Positions 17,698 to 25,937 of a stretch of 64,000 nucleotides of DNA are shown here, one piece after another. The notes below the pieces were generated by a model. The model was not told where the DNA came from and did not search any database. It saw only the letters and a list, made by a program, of their open reading frames with translations. The stretch is taken from NCBI RefSeq assembly GCF_030547545.1, contig NZ_JAUOQE010000004.1:84412-148411 (forward strand). The letters run 5' to 3'. Position 1 is the stretch's first letter. The number at the start of each line of letters is the position of its first letter. The stretch comes from Amphritea sp. 1_MG-2023 (lineage in GTDB: Bacteria > Pseudomonadota > Gammaproteobacteria > Pseudomonadales > Balneatricaceae). Position numbers and translations under genes: made by a program.

Positions 17698-20604
17698 TTA
17701 AATAGCAATAATTTCGAACTGATCCGTCAACGCAGCGGCCGCCGTCGGACTGGTGACCACAGCAACACTGGCGAGTTCAGGCTTCAGATAGCATGCCGCT
17801 ACACGCTTGAGATCATCGAGCGTGACAGCCAGAATCCGTTTCCGGAAAGCCTCTCGCTGTTCAGGCGTACGTCCAAACAGCGCGCTATGATAAGCCTGTT
17901 TCGCTTCGCCCGCTGGTGATCCAGGCTTATCAATACTACTGACAATGCCAAGAATCGCTTCTTCCAGTTTTTGTGGCTCAAGTTCACTACGCTGCAACCA
18001 CGCAATCGAGGCATCGAAGTCGGCCAATGTCTCCGTTAAACGAGGATCGCGATAAGAGAAGAAACGGAATACCGCATCGGCAGAATCCTGACCGGCACCG
18101 CCGCCATAAGCTCCACCCTGCTCACGCACGGCCCGATGCAGGAAACCATTACGTAAAAAATCACCCAACACGGTAAGCGGTGCCGCATCCGGATGCTCCA
18201 CCGGCACGGTCGGGAAAGCCTTGGCACAAAAGTTAACCTGAGTGCTGGTCGTCCAAGCCTGCTTGACTGCCGCACGAGTAGGCGGCAATGAGAAGGCTTC
18301 AAAGTCGCTGCAACGCTCGGTTTCAGGCCAACGGCTCGCCATGGTTTCAGCCAATTGTTGTTGATGCTCTGCTTCCGTTACGATAAGAAAGCGCTGTGGG
18401 GCGTTAAGCATCTTCTGATGTAATTGCGTCAATTCAGCCGCCAACTGCTGCAACTTTTGCTCATCACGTAGGGCTTCATCCAGCGCTTTAATGGCACGAA
18501 TGCTTTGCAATCCACGCTGCTTGTGAGCCAACTGCCCCCCTGGAGATAATTGACTCACCGCCGCCATCATCGCCAGACTATGTCCCTGACCGGTGACACT
18601 TTGCTCTTTACGGGTGCGCGTCTGCGACACTAACTCACGGATGCGACTCAATTCATCAAACCGCACGGTATGCAGTGTCTTGTACATGAGTTCAGTTAAG
18701 GCCGACTGTTTATTGAGTAACGCTTTACCCGATAACGTCATAAAGCCGCTCACTTGCTGCTCATCATTAATATTCGCACGCACCGACGCATAAGCATGAA
18801 TACCACCGCAAACCTGAGATTGAAGCGCCTGAGTCTCCTGATAGCTCATGCCGTCACAACCTAGCTCAGTCAAACAATGACTATAGAGCGGTAAGAGTTG
18901 CTGTTCCGCCTCACTCAATGCCGGTAGATCCATAATCACCTGCTGATACACTAAGCCATTGGTTCCCTGCGGATAAAAATGATAGTGGAAGCCATTGAAA
19001 ACGGCTTCACTCCCCTGAGGAATATGCATTTGCGCAGGCACATCCTCGATAGTCACTTTCGGTAATAGCGTTTCATCATCGATTTGATTTTGACGTTGCT
19101 CTAGCGCTTTAGCCTGATCGATTACCGCCTGCTTGTCGGTTTCACTCAACTGCTGCCGTCGCGCTTCTAGCTGTGCTTGTTCCGCAGCATCCCGTCGGCT
19201 TGCCAATTTGGCATCTGGGCGTAGGGTTAATCTGACGCGATGCGGGTTATCCAATAATTCACGCACCATCGCGGGAATAAAGTCAGTATCCTTGATCGCC
19301 TCACGCAGCTTTTCCAACACCGGATCAAGGTTAAGCAAGGCGATCGGATCGCCTCGGTGAATAGCCGATGATAGCGACGCCAAAATTAAGCTCATACCAT
19401 AAGGGTAGCCGTCGCCACTGATCTCTCGCTGACTTAACTCAAGCTGATGTAGTGCCGCTTCAAGATGCGCTTGCGGCACCCCGTTTTCAGCGACATTGGC
19501 GAGTGTGTCCAACACCAGCTGTTCGAACTCGGCCGCTTTGTCAGGCTCGCTGCCCTCGATGCCACACATCAAGGCCATCTCTCGATTGGAATCCTCTAAA
19601 CCGCACAGCGGTGAGGGTGACATCCCTAGATCGGTTGACTCAAGCGCATAACGCAAAGGTGATGAACTATTATCCAACAACACTCGAGATAACAAATGCG
19701 CCTTGAGCTGCTGCTCTAAATCAATACTGGGGCCTAACAACCAAGCCAACACATGATGTGTCTTAGCACTGCAATCTTCGTCATCTAAGGCATAGGCTTC
19801 TTCAACTTTAACTGGCGAGAAGTAGCGCTTTTCGTTGTCCACCGAAATTTCATCGCTCAGCTTGTCAAACTTGGACAACGCTTGTGCTTCGATTCGCTGC
19901 TGCAATTGTTCAACAGGAATATCACCAAAGGTCATAAAGACCGCATTGGATGGATGATAATGAGTCTTGTAAAAATGTAGTAATTGCGCATAAGTCAGAT
20001 CGGGAATCGCTTCAGGATCACCGCCGGAGTTGTAATGATACGTGGTGGTAGGAAACAAATAGCGAGTCAACGTCTGCCACAGCATCGATACCGGCGAACT
20101 CATCGCGCCTTTCATTTCATTATAAACAACCCCTTTATACACCAGAGGACTGTCTGCATTTGTCGGCTCACTAAACTCAATCCGATGACCTTCTTGAGCG
20201 AAATCCAACGGATCTAAGCGAGAGAAAAACGCAGCATCAAGATAAACATCAAGCAGATTAAAATAATCTTTACGATTCTGACTAGCAAAGGGATAGGCGG
20301 TCCAATCACTACTGGTAAAAGCGTTCATAAAGGTATTCAGAGAACGTCGACTCATCATAAAAAAGGGATCGCGCACCGGATAACGGGCACTGCCACACAG
20401 CGCCGTGTGCTCGAGAATATGAGCAACACCACAGTTATCTTCGGGGACGGTACGAAACGCAACTAAAAATACATTTTCCTGATGATCCGCAGCAATATGA
20501 TAATGCAACGCACCTGTCTTGAGATGGACGAACTCCTGTACATCGATGCCCAGTGATTCAATTGTTTCTGTGCGCTTAAGCTGAAAGGCCGTTTGGCGGG
20601 TCAT
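17698..20604 (-). CDS. M16 (insulinase-family) metallopeptidase, presequence-protease type
   Basis: From ATG 20604 this is 968 residues, the length of M16C enzymes such as Cym1/PreP, built of four M16 half-domains. HILEH at 62-66 is the inverted zinc motif HxxEH, and the distal glutamate is in VVYNEMKGAMSSP. A central coiled coil with RRDAAEQAQLEARRQQLSE joins the halves. It probably degrades peptides and lacks a signal peptide, so it is likely cytosolic. TTG 20616 is the upstream alternative start. It is a separate gene, not the pitrilysin found inside E. coli recBCD. Confidence 0.88.
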   Translation of the reverse strand: MTRQTAFQLKRTETIESLGIDVQEFVHLKTGALHYHIAADHQENVFLVAFRTVPEDNCGVAHILEHTALCGSARYPVRDPFFMMSRRSLNTFMNAFTSSDWTAYPFASQNRKDYFNLLDVYLDAAFFSRLDPLDFAQEGHRIEFSEPTNADSPLVYKGVVYNEMKGAMSSPVSMLWQTLTRYLFPTTTYHYNSGGDPEAIPDLTYAQLLHFYKTHYHPSNAVFMTFGDIPVEQLQQRIEAQALSKFDKLSDEISVDNEKRYFSPVKVEEAYALDDEDCSAKTHHVLAWLLGPSIDLEQQLKAHLLSRVLLDNSSSPLRYALESTDLGMSPSPLCGLEDSNREMALMCGIEGSEPDKAAEFEQLVLDTLANVAENGVPQAHLEAALHQLELSQREISGDGYPYGMSLILASLSSAIHRGDPIALLNLDPVLEKLREAIKDTDFIPAMVRELLDNPHRVRLTLRPDAKLASRRDAAEQAQLEARRQQLSETDKQAVIDQAKALEQRQNQIDDETLLPKVTIEDVPAQMHIPQGSEAVFNGFHYHFYPQGTNGLVYQQVIMDLPALSEAEQQLLPLYSHCLTELGCDGMSYQETQALQSQVCGGIHAYASVRANINDEQQVSGFMTLSGKALLNKQSALTELMYKTLHTVRFDELSRIRELVSQTRTRKEQSVTGQGHSLAMMAAVSQLSPGGQLAHKQRGLQSIRAIKALDEALRDEQKLQQLAAELTQLHQKMLNAPQRFLIVTEAEHQQQLAETMASRWPETERCSDFEAFSLPPTRAAVKQAWTTSTQVNFCAKAFPTVPVEHPDAAPLTVLGDFLRNGFLHRAVREQGGAYGGGAGQDSADAVFRFFSYRDPRLTETLADFDASIAWLQRSELEPQKLEEAILGIVSSIDKPGSPAGEAKQAYHSALFGRTPEQREAFRKRILAVTLDDLKRVAACYLKPELASVAVVTSPTAAAALTDQFEIIAI

Positions 20605-20969
20605 AGCGTTATCCAATGTCGGTTATCTTATATCTAGATATTGAGATCATTGTAACTAAATCAACATCTTTTGACCTCCTCACATCAAAGAAATGCCACA
20701 TTCCTGTTACATCCACCGCTAACTGAGCTACAGTTATTACCTGAAAGACCTATATAGTATGAAATTTCACCTAATGTCATATTCACTTCATGATTGAATT
20801 TTAGGATTGTACTATCAGGAACTTCTGCTAAACAGTTGTGTTCTTTTATAAAATATCGCTTTGTTGCACCGCATCAATTTAATTGACTTTATTATTATCG
20901 CCTAATATAGTATTGAAAATTGCTGCAACGCACAAAGTTTGAAACTCTTGCGATCACAGGTGAAAAAAC
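20605..20969. other. Intergenic region between the M16 peptidase and phasin genes
   Basis: The AT-rich 365-bp gap holds the phasin promoter near its right end and, by position, must hold the M16 peptidase promoter. No gene is visible in it. Confidence 0.6.
20883..20911 (+). promoter_or_regulatory. Sigma-70 promoter of the phasin gene
   Basis: TTGACT (20883-20888) and TATAGT (20906-20911) are separated by exactly 17 bp. Transcription would start near 20918, leaving a leader of about 50 bases with AGGTGA before ATG 20970. Confidence 0.7.
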
Positions 20970-21566
20970 ATGTACGAAGATATGATGAAAGACGTTCAGG
21001 AAAATATGAAACCCGTTGTTGATATGGCTGAAATCAACAAGAAAGCCGTTGAAAAACTGATTGAACTGCAATCAGGCTATGTCTCTGACTTTGTTAATGC
21101 CACCATGGCGCAAATGCAGGCACTGTCATCTATCAAAGAGCCTAAAGAAGCGATCGAACTACAAGTTGATTATGTTAAGCAACTTGAGACTAAACTGAGC
21201 AACGTTGCAGAAGAAGAGATGGCCGCTCTTAACTCAGCTAAAGATGAGTTAACTGCCATTATTGAAAAAAGCTTCGAAGAACTGAACCTCAAAGACATGA
21301 ACTACTTTGAAGAATTCAGTAAGTTCATGATGCCCGCCGCACCGGCATCGGTAACAGAAGCGCCAGCTAAACCTGCTGCGGAAGCAAAACCTGCCCCGGC
21401 GAAAAAAGCTGCGCCTAAAAAAGCCGCCGCACCGGCTAAAAAAGCCGCGCCTAAAAAAGCCGCCGCACCGGCCGCTGCGCCCAAAGTAGCTGCTGAAAAA
21501 CCGGTTGAGAAACCTGTTGAGAAAAAAGCAGCGCCTAGCGCCAAGAAAGCGGATACCGCTAAATAA
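20970..21566 (+). CDS. Phasin family protein with Lys/Ala/Pro-rich tail
   Basis: This is a 198-residue phasin-type protein. Residues 1-120 form the amphipathic helical phasin domain (MYEDMMKDVQENMKPV, SGYVSDFVNATMAQMQALSSIKEP), which coats polyhydroxyalkanoate granules. Residues 121-198 are a low-complexity basic tail with two exact copies of the 12-mer AKKAAPKKAAAP (144-155 and 156-167). The tail resembles histone-H1-like tails of PhaF-type phasins that bind DNA and help split granules. It has its own strong promoter and terminator, so it is monocistronic and probably well expressed. No pha synthase gene is in the window. Confidence 0.85.
   Translation: MYEDMMKDVQENMKPVVDMAEINKKAVEKLIELQSGYVSDFVNATMAQMQALSSIKEPKEAIELQVDYVKQLETKLSNVAEEEMAALNSAKDELTAIIEKSFEELNLKDMNYFEEFSKFMMPAAPASVTEAPAKPAAEAKPAPAKKAAPKKAAAPAKKAAPKKAAAPAAAPKVAAEKPVEKPVEKKAAPSAKKADTAK
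21399..21470 (+). repeat. 36-bp coding tandem repeat in the phasin tail (two units)
   Basis: Units 21399-21434 and 21435-21470 encode the same 12 residues and are nearly identical at the DNA level. Such a repeat can vary in copy number by slippage. Confidence 0.85.
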
Positions 21567-21580
21567 GCTTACCGAATAGA

Positions 21581-21606
21581 AAAATGGAGCCCAATGGCTC
21601 CATTTT
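21581..21606 (+). terminator. Rho-independent terminator of the phasin gene
   Basis: AAAATGGAGCC (21581-21591), loop CAAT, GGCTCCATTTT (21596-21606): a perfect 11-bp stem ending in T's. Confidence 0.88.
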
Positions 21607-21661
21607 TGTATCTTTCACCTTGACCGATTAAATACGCTCAGCACGGCGTGCCGTACTATTG

Positions 21662-22888
21662 TTAAACACCTATTGGCTCACCTCTGGCCAATGCTGGCAA
21701 TTGACCTTCTAGCCCCATCGCAAAACGCATCACTCGATGCTTCGCCGGTGTGAAACGTTCGGCAGCACCTAAGCCTATATTTCTCAGTAACTTGAGCGGT
21801 AACACATCATTAGAAAACACCCGATAAAAGCTATCCATTAATTGCATCATCATTAAGTTATGATGGCGTCTCTGCTGTTCATAACGCTGCAACAACGACA
21901 GCTCACTCATATCTAATCCGCTATGATGCCCATCAACAAGCACCTCAGCGAGCGTCGCCGCATCGAGTAAACCAATATTAACGCCCTGCCCTGCCAGCGG
22001 ATTGATCATATGGGCCGCATCTCCCACCAGCACCACGCCCTCTTTGACATATTGCAAAGCATGCTGACGGCGTAACGGGAATGCTCCTCGTTCCAGTAAC
22101 GTATCAAGTGCGCCTAAACGATCTGGGAACGCAGTTACCAGCGCCTGTATAAACGCTTCACTGTCTAACGACAATAATCGCTTTACCTCGGCCGGATGGT
22201 TATACCAAACTAACGAGGCTCGATGCCCCGACAAAGGCAAAAACGCGCGAGGTCCACTCGGCGTAAATTGTTGCCAAGTAATATCTTGTTGAGGCTTGGC
22301 AGTGATCACCGAGGCGACCAGTGCATGCTGATCATAATCCCAACTGTGAACCCCGATACCCGCCGCCATGCGAACCTTTGAGCCACCGCCATCAGCGGCC
22401 ACCATTAGCTTACCGATCAATTCACGCCCATCGGCCAATCTTATCAAGCTGCAACCGGGAGAATAATCAATATCATCAATCTCTGCCGGACAGATCAGAT
22501 CAACATTCTCTAATTGCCCCAAACGTTCGAGAAGTGCTAACTGAATCACTCTGTTTTCAACAATGAAACCCAGATGATCAGCGCCGATATCTTGACTGAC
22601 AAACTCTGTCGCGGCACGTTGCTCATCACTTTCCCACACCTTCATTCGCTGATAGGGACAAGCTCTACGACTGATAATGCCATCCCATACACCCAAGGTT
22701 TTAAAAATATTTTCGGACGCAACGCTTAACGCCGAAACCCGAAGATCATGTTCAGAACCGGCAACAAACGGAGGTGGATAAGCCTGATCGATAACCGCTA
22801 TGTTGAGATCCGTATGACCTAATGCTGCTGCAATGGTTGCGCCTACCATGCCACCACCAACGATTAACAGATCGTACCTGTGTTTCAT
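21662..22888 (-). CDS. ubiF: FAD-dependent ubiquinone biosynthesis hydroxylase, UbiF-like
   Basis: This is a 408-residue UbiH/UbiF/VisC/COQ6-family flavoprotein. It has the FAD-binding LLIVGGGMVGATIA at 7-20, the mid-sequence DG motif VAADGGGSKVRMA at 163-175 and GDAAHMINPLAGQGVNIGLLDA at 289-310. Segments PPPFVAGSEHDLRVSALS, PYQRMKVWE and GFIVENRVIQ resemble E. coli UbiF more than UbiH or UbiI, pointing to the C6 hydroxylation of the demethoxyquinone. The subtype is a judgement from memory. GGAG lies six bases before ATG. It is a single gene. Confidence 0.83.
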   Translation of the reverse strand: MKHRYDLLIVGGGMVGATIAAALGHTDLNIAVIDQAYPPPFVAGSEHDLRVSALSVASENIFKTLGVWDGIISRRACPYQRMKVWESDEQRAATEFVSQDIGADHLGFIVENRVIQLALLERLGQLENVDLICPAEIDDIDYSPGCSLIRLADGRELIGKLMVAADGGGSKVRMAAGIGVHSWDYDQHALVASVITAKPQQDITWQQFTPSGPRAFLPLSGHRASLVWYNHPAEVKRLLSLDSEAFIQALVTAFPDRLGALDTLLERGAFPLRRQHALQYVKEGVVLVGDAAHMINPLAGQGVNIGLLDAATLAEVLVDGHHSGLDMSELSLLQRYEQQRRHHNLMMMQLMDSFYRVFSNDVLPLKLLRNIGLGAAERFTPAKHRVMRFAMGLEGQLPALARGEPIGV

Positions 22889-23156
22889 TCTTTCTCCGTT
22901 ATTACTACTCAGTACTGTGGACCGACGAGCGATCGTAAGCCGATCAAGGGATTGAATTGTACCGTTACACGATAACCGACTGAAGCGATATCCAAGACCA
23001 ACAGCAAGATGGCCAACAGCGACTTAATCGATAAATAGACTCATGCGTAGGCTTCAAATACAACAAAGCTCTAGCGTATTGCCAGAGCTTTTAACCGCGC
23101 CGTTGAGCCCTGCTAGCCAACATGTCAGGCAACGCTGAGCGTCATCGACGTAAAAT

Positions 23157-23645
23157 CTATGTCGGCCTATCGTTATCTAGGCAAGCCACTAGGTGTTCAT
23201 CGGTATCCCGCAGTCGACGACTCAGATCGCGCGCCATATTCATGAAAATCAACACATATTGCTCGGGATCGGCTTGATACACAGAAAACAACTGATCCGC
23301 TTTAATTTCCACCACTCGACAGGGTTCAAGTGCCTTCACAACACCGCTGCGGGGATACACCCCCAACAACGCCATCGCACCGAAACACTCACCCGGATTG
23401 AAACTACGGATCTGATACGCATGACCAGATGCACCCATCTTAAACAAGGCCGCACTGCCAGTCTCGACAATAAAAGAGGAGTCGCCCCGCTCGCCTTCGA
23501 TAAAGAACGGTTCGCCTGCATCACGTTCAATGTATTGACTACCGTCAAGAATCAATCGAATGATATCTTCACGCAATCCACCAAATACCGGCATGTCTTT
23601 AAGCCGATGGACCGGAATATTTTCTGGCACAGTTTTACCTATCAT
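23157..23645 (-). CDS. Stand-alone cyclic-nucleotide-binding domain protein
   Basis: This is a 162-residue protein consisting of one CRP-type beta-roll (about 15-130). VFGGLREDIIRLIL, the YIERDAGEPFFIEGERGDSSFIVETGSAALFK roll and PGECFGAMALLGVYPRSGVVKALEPCRVVEI follow the family plan. The phosphate-binding cassette position reads ECFGAMALLGVYPRSG. No DNA-binding helix-turn-helix follows; the protein ends with a short helix (DPEQYVLIFMNMARDLSRRLRD) and a tail. It may sense cNMP or another ligand, or act through a partner. ATG 23645 lacks a clear ribosome site. Confidence 0.78.
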   Translation of the reverse strand: MIGKTVPENIPVHRLKDMPVFGGLREDIIRLILDGSQYIERDAGEPFFIEGERGDSSFIVETGSAALFKMGASGHAYQIRSFNPGECFGAMALLGVYPRSGVVKALEPCRVVEIKADQLFSVYQADPEQYVLIFMNMARDLSRRLRDTDEHLVACLDNDRPT

Positions 23646-23781
23646 ATCGTTATATATTTCATTCTAAACTAAGAATCCCTTAACGATAACCTTTGTCTAT
23701 CTAAAACATTAAAAAAGCCAATTTGTCTCAAGCTTGATAAACTGTTCCAATACATTCAAACAGATTTAAGGAGAGCAATAT

Positions 23782-24030
23782 ATGCAACGAATTACTATAT
23801 TTGGTCGTAAAGGCTGTGGTTTTTGTACCCGTGCTAAGCAACTATGTGAAATGAAAGGCCTCGATCATCGTTATATAGATATTCATGACGAAGGCATCAC
23901 CAAAGAAGATCTTGAAAAAACCGTTGGCAAGCCTGTCGAAACCGTTCCTCAAATCTTCCATGGGACTGAACATATCGGTGGTTACACCGAATTGGCAGCC
24001 TTTGTTGATGCACAGGAAGCTAATGCGTAA
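23782..24030 (+). CDS. grxA: Glutaredoxin 1-like, with CGFC active site
   Basis: This is an 82-residue glutaredoxin. EGITKEDLEKTVGKPVETVPQIF at about 37-59 and HIGGYTELAAFV at 64-75 follow E. coli GrxA almost residue for residue. The active site at 12-15 is CGFC instead of the usual CPYC, and Cys22 is an extra thiol. TVP (54-56) and GGYTE form the glutathione site. It would reduce disulfides and ribonucleotide reductase. AAGGAG precedes the ATG. It converges on recD with 14 bp between the stops. Confidence 0.9.
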   Translation: MQRITIFGRKGCGFCTRAKQLCEMKGLDHRYIDIHDEGITKEDLEKTVGKPVETVPQIFHGTEHIGGYTELAAFVDAQEANA

Positions 24031-24044
24031 TTAAGCTGCATCGC

Positions 24045-25937
24045 TCATGAGGAAGTCCCCTTAGAAGCAGCCCCTCTAGAACGCCACAAACGCCAGCTTA
24101 AACCGCTGGCGCGTTCTGTTCTTCGGTGACTTCCGGTAATTAACGCCTGAACCGTTGCATGTAACACAAACTCACGTTTGGCTCGGGTAATGCCGGTATA
24201 GATTAACTCTCGCGTCAACAAGGGACTATCCTCCCCTGGCAATATCATCACTACCTTATCAAACTCAGAGCCTTGACTCTTATGTACCGTCATCGCATAG
24301 ACCGTTTCATGCTCGGGTAATCGTCCGGGTAGTACTCCTTTCATTTCGCCATCGGGAAGCTCAAACCAAACCCTTAGCCTACCCTCCGCATCCGCCACAG
24401 CGATACCAATATCACCATTATATAGCCCTAGCTGATAGTCATTACGGGTAATCATCACCGGTCGACCGCTATACCAACTGCCGGAAACACTGATCAGACC
24501 TTGGCGTTGCAGTTGCGCTTCAATCGCTAAATTCAACCCTTCAACACCATAAACGCCTTGACGTAGTACCGCCAACAGTTGAATTTCATTAAACGCAGAC
24601 AATAAGCACTTAGGCTCGGCTCCGCCTTTTAATAACGTAAGGTAATTAGCATATCCTAAAGCAACTTCAATCACCATCTGCTGATAGCCAGCCTCTGATA
24701 AAGGCACAAAACGAATATCTTGCCAATCCTCGTTCAATAACTGCACCGCCCGCCGCCCTTCACCCGCATTAACGGCCCGCGCTAAATGGCCAATACCGCT
24801 GTTCTCGTCAAAACGATAACTCTTACGCAGCAAGGCTAAGGCATCAGCCACGGCCGATGAACCCGCTGCCGAAGGCGGTGTTGCTAGATCGCACACCTGC
24901 TGTAAATAATGCAATTGCGTCGGACCGTAACAAAGCTCACCCGAGACTTCGTGTTGCTGCCAAGCACAAATATCCCCTAACACACTACCCGCCTCAACCG
25001 AAGCCAACTGATCTCTATCACCAATCATCACCAATTGCGCATGTGCGGGTAACGCATCCAGTAACCGATAGATCATCGGCAGATCAATCATCGATGCTTC
25101 ATCCACGACCAACAGATCGAGATGCAGAGGGTTATCCCGATGATGACGAAAGTTTTTACTATCGGGACGAGGCCCCAATAAGCGATGCAATGTTACCGCT
25201 TGATCGGGAATCATCTGCAGTACCGCAGCCGATTGCGCTAGACCCTTTTTAGCACCGGCTAATGACTCACTGAGCCTCGCAGCCGCCTTACCCGTTGGCG
25301 CGGCTAATTTAATCAGTGGCGCTCGCTCAACCTGCTGACTAAATAGTTCAGCATATAAACTCAACAAACGGGTTACCGTGGTCGTTTTACCCGTGCCCGG
25401 GCCTCCGCTGATCACGGAGAAGCGACGACTTAAGGCGATTGCCACCGCCACTTGTTGCCAATCGGTCTGCTCCAACGCTACAGGCTGAAATAAACGCTTC
25501 AATCCCGCTTTAATCGCCCCATGATCGATCGCTATCGGTGTTGTCAGCCGCTCAATGGTTGTCGCCACGGCGGTTTCGTAATGCCAATAACGATAAAGAT
25601 AAAGACGACCATGACTACAGACTAAAGGGGTTTCATGCTGACCATCAGAAATAACAGAAAATAGCAGCAATTGCGCTTCCGTTACCTCCCTGAGAAGCGA
25701 CTCCGCCTGCTGCTTTAACAGTACAGGCCAATGTTCAATCATCGCCTGACAACGGTTTAACGGCAGACAAACTTCCCCTCGACCTAACTGTAGGCTCACC
25801 AGCGCCGCCATTAACGGCAGCAGTTCAGTGTCTAGCGTGTCGTTATCCTGCCTGGCTTCAGCACGGATAAATCGAGCAAACTGAAGATCCAGCGGTCGAA
25901 TCAATTGTTGCTGACGTAATGCCTGCAGTAACTCCAT
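24045..25937 (-). CDS. recD: Exodeoxyribonuclease V alpha subunit
   Basis: This is the 630-residue fast 5'-3' helicase of RecBCD (E. coli 608). The superfamily 1 motor shows Walker A GGPGTGKT at 178-185, VVDEASMIDLPM as motif II, MIGDRDQLASVEAGSVLGD as motif III and the C-terminal motif MTVHKSQGSEFDKVVMILP. Its ATG overlaps the recB stop as TAATG. It is the last gene of recC-recB-recD. A short Arg/Ser-rich tail (RRTERASGLSWRLWRSRG) follows the helicase core. Confidence 0.95.
   Translation of the reverse strand: MELLQALRQQQLIRPLDLQFARFIRAEARQDNDTLDTELLPLMAALVSLQLGRGEVCLPLNRCQAMIEHWPVLLKQQAESLLREVTEAQLLLFSVISDGQHETPLVCSHGRLYLYRYWHYETAVATTIERLTTPIAIDHGAIKAGLKRLFQPVALEQTDWQQVAVAIALSRRFSVISGGPGTGKTTTVTRLLSLYAELFSQQVERAPLIKLAAPTGKAAARLSESLAGAKKGLAQSAAVLQMIPDQAVTLHRLLGPRPDSKNFRHHRDNPLHLDLLVVDEASMIDLPMIYRLLDALPAHAQLVMIGDRDQLASVEAGSVLGDICAWQQHEVSGELCYGPTQLHYLQQVCDLATPPSAAGSSAVADALALLRKSYRFDENSGIGHLARAVNAGEGRRAVQLLNEDWQDIRFVPLSEAGYQQMVIEVALGYANYLTLLKGGAEPKCLLSAFNEIQLLAVLRQGVYGVEGLNLAIEAQLQRQGLISVSGSWYSGRPVMITRNDYQLGLYNGDIGIAVADAEGRLRVWFELPDGEMKGVLPGRLPEHETVYAMTVHKSQGSEFDKVVMILPGEDSPLLTRELIYTGITRAKREFVLHATVQALITGSHRRTERASGLSWRLWRSRGAASKGTSS

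Noticed and set aside
17698..20604. M16 peptidase considered as the recBCD-linked pitrilysin ptrA
   Set aside because: It is a presequence-protease-type enzyme of different layout, 3.4 kb from the end of the recBCD operon and separated from it by ubiF, phasin and other genes.
23193..23672. 159-codon plus-strand frame over the cyclic-nucleotide-binding gene
   Set aside because: It is antisense to a clear cNMP-binding domain and has no ribosome site or family match.
24857..25252. 131-codon plus-strand frame over recD
   Set aside because: It is antisense to the helicase core of recD and reads as His/Pro/Arg-rich shadow sequence.
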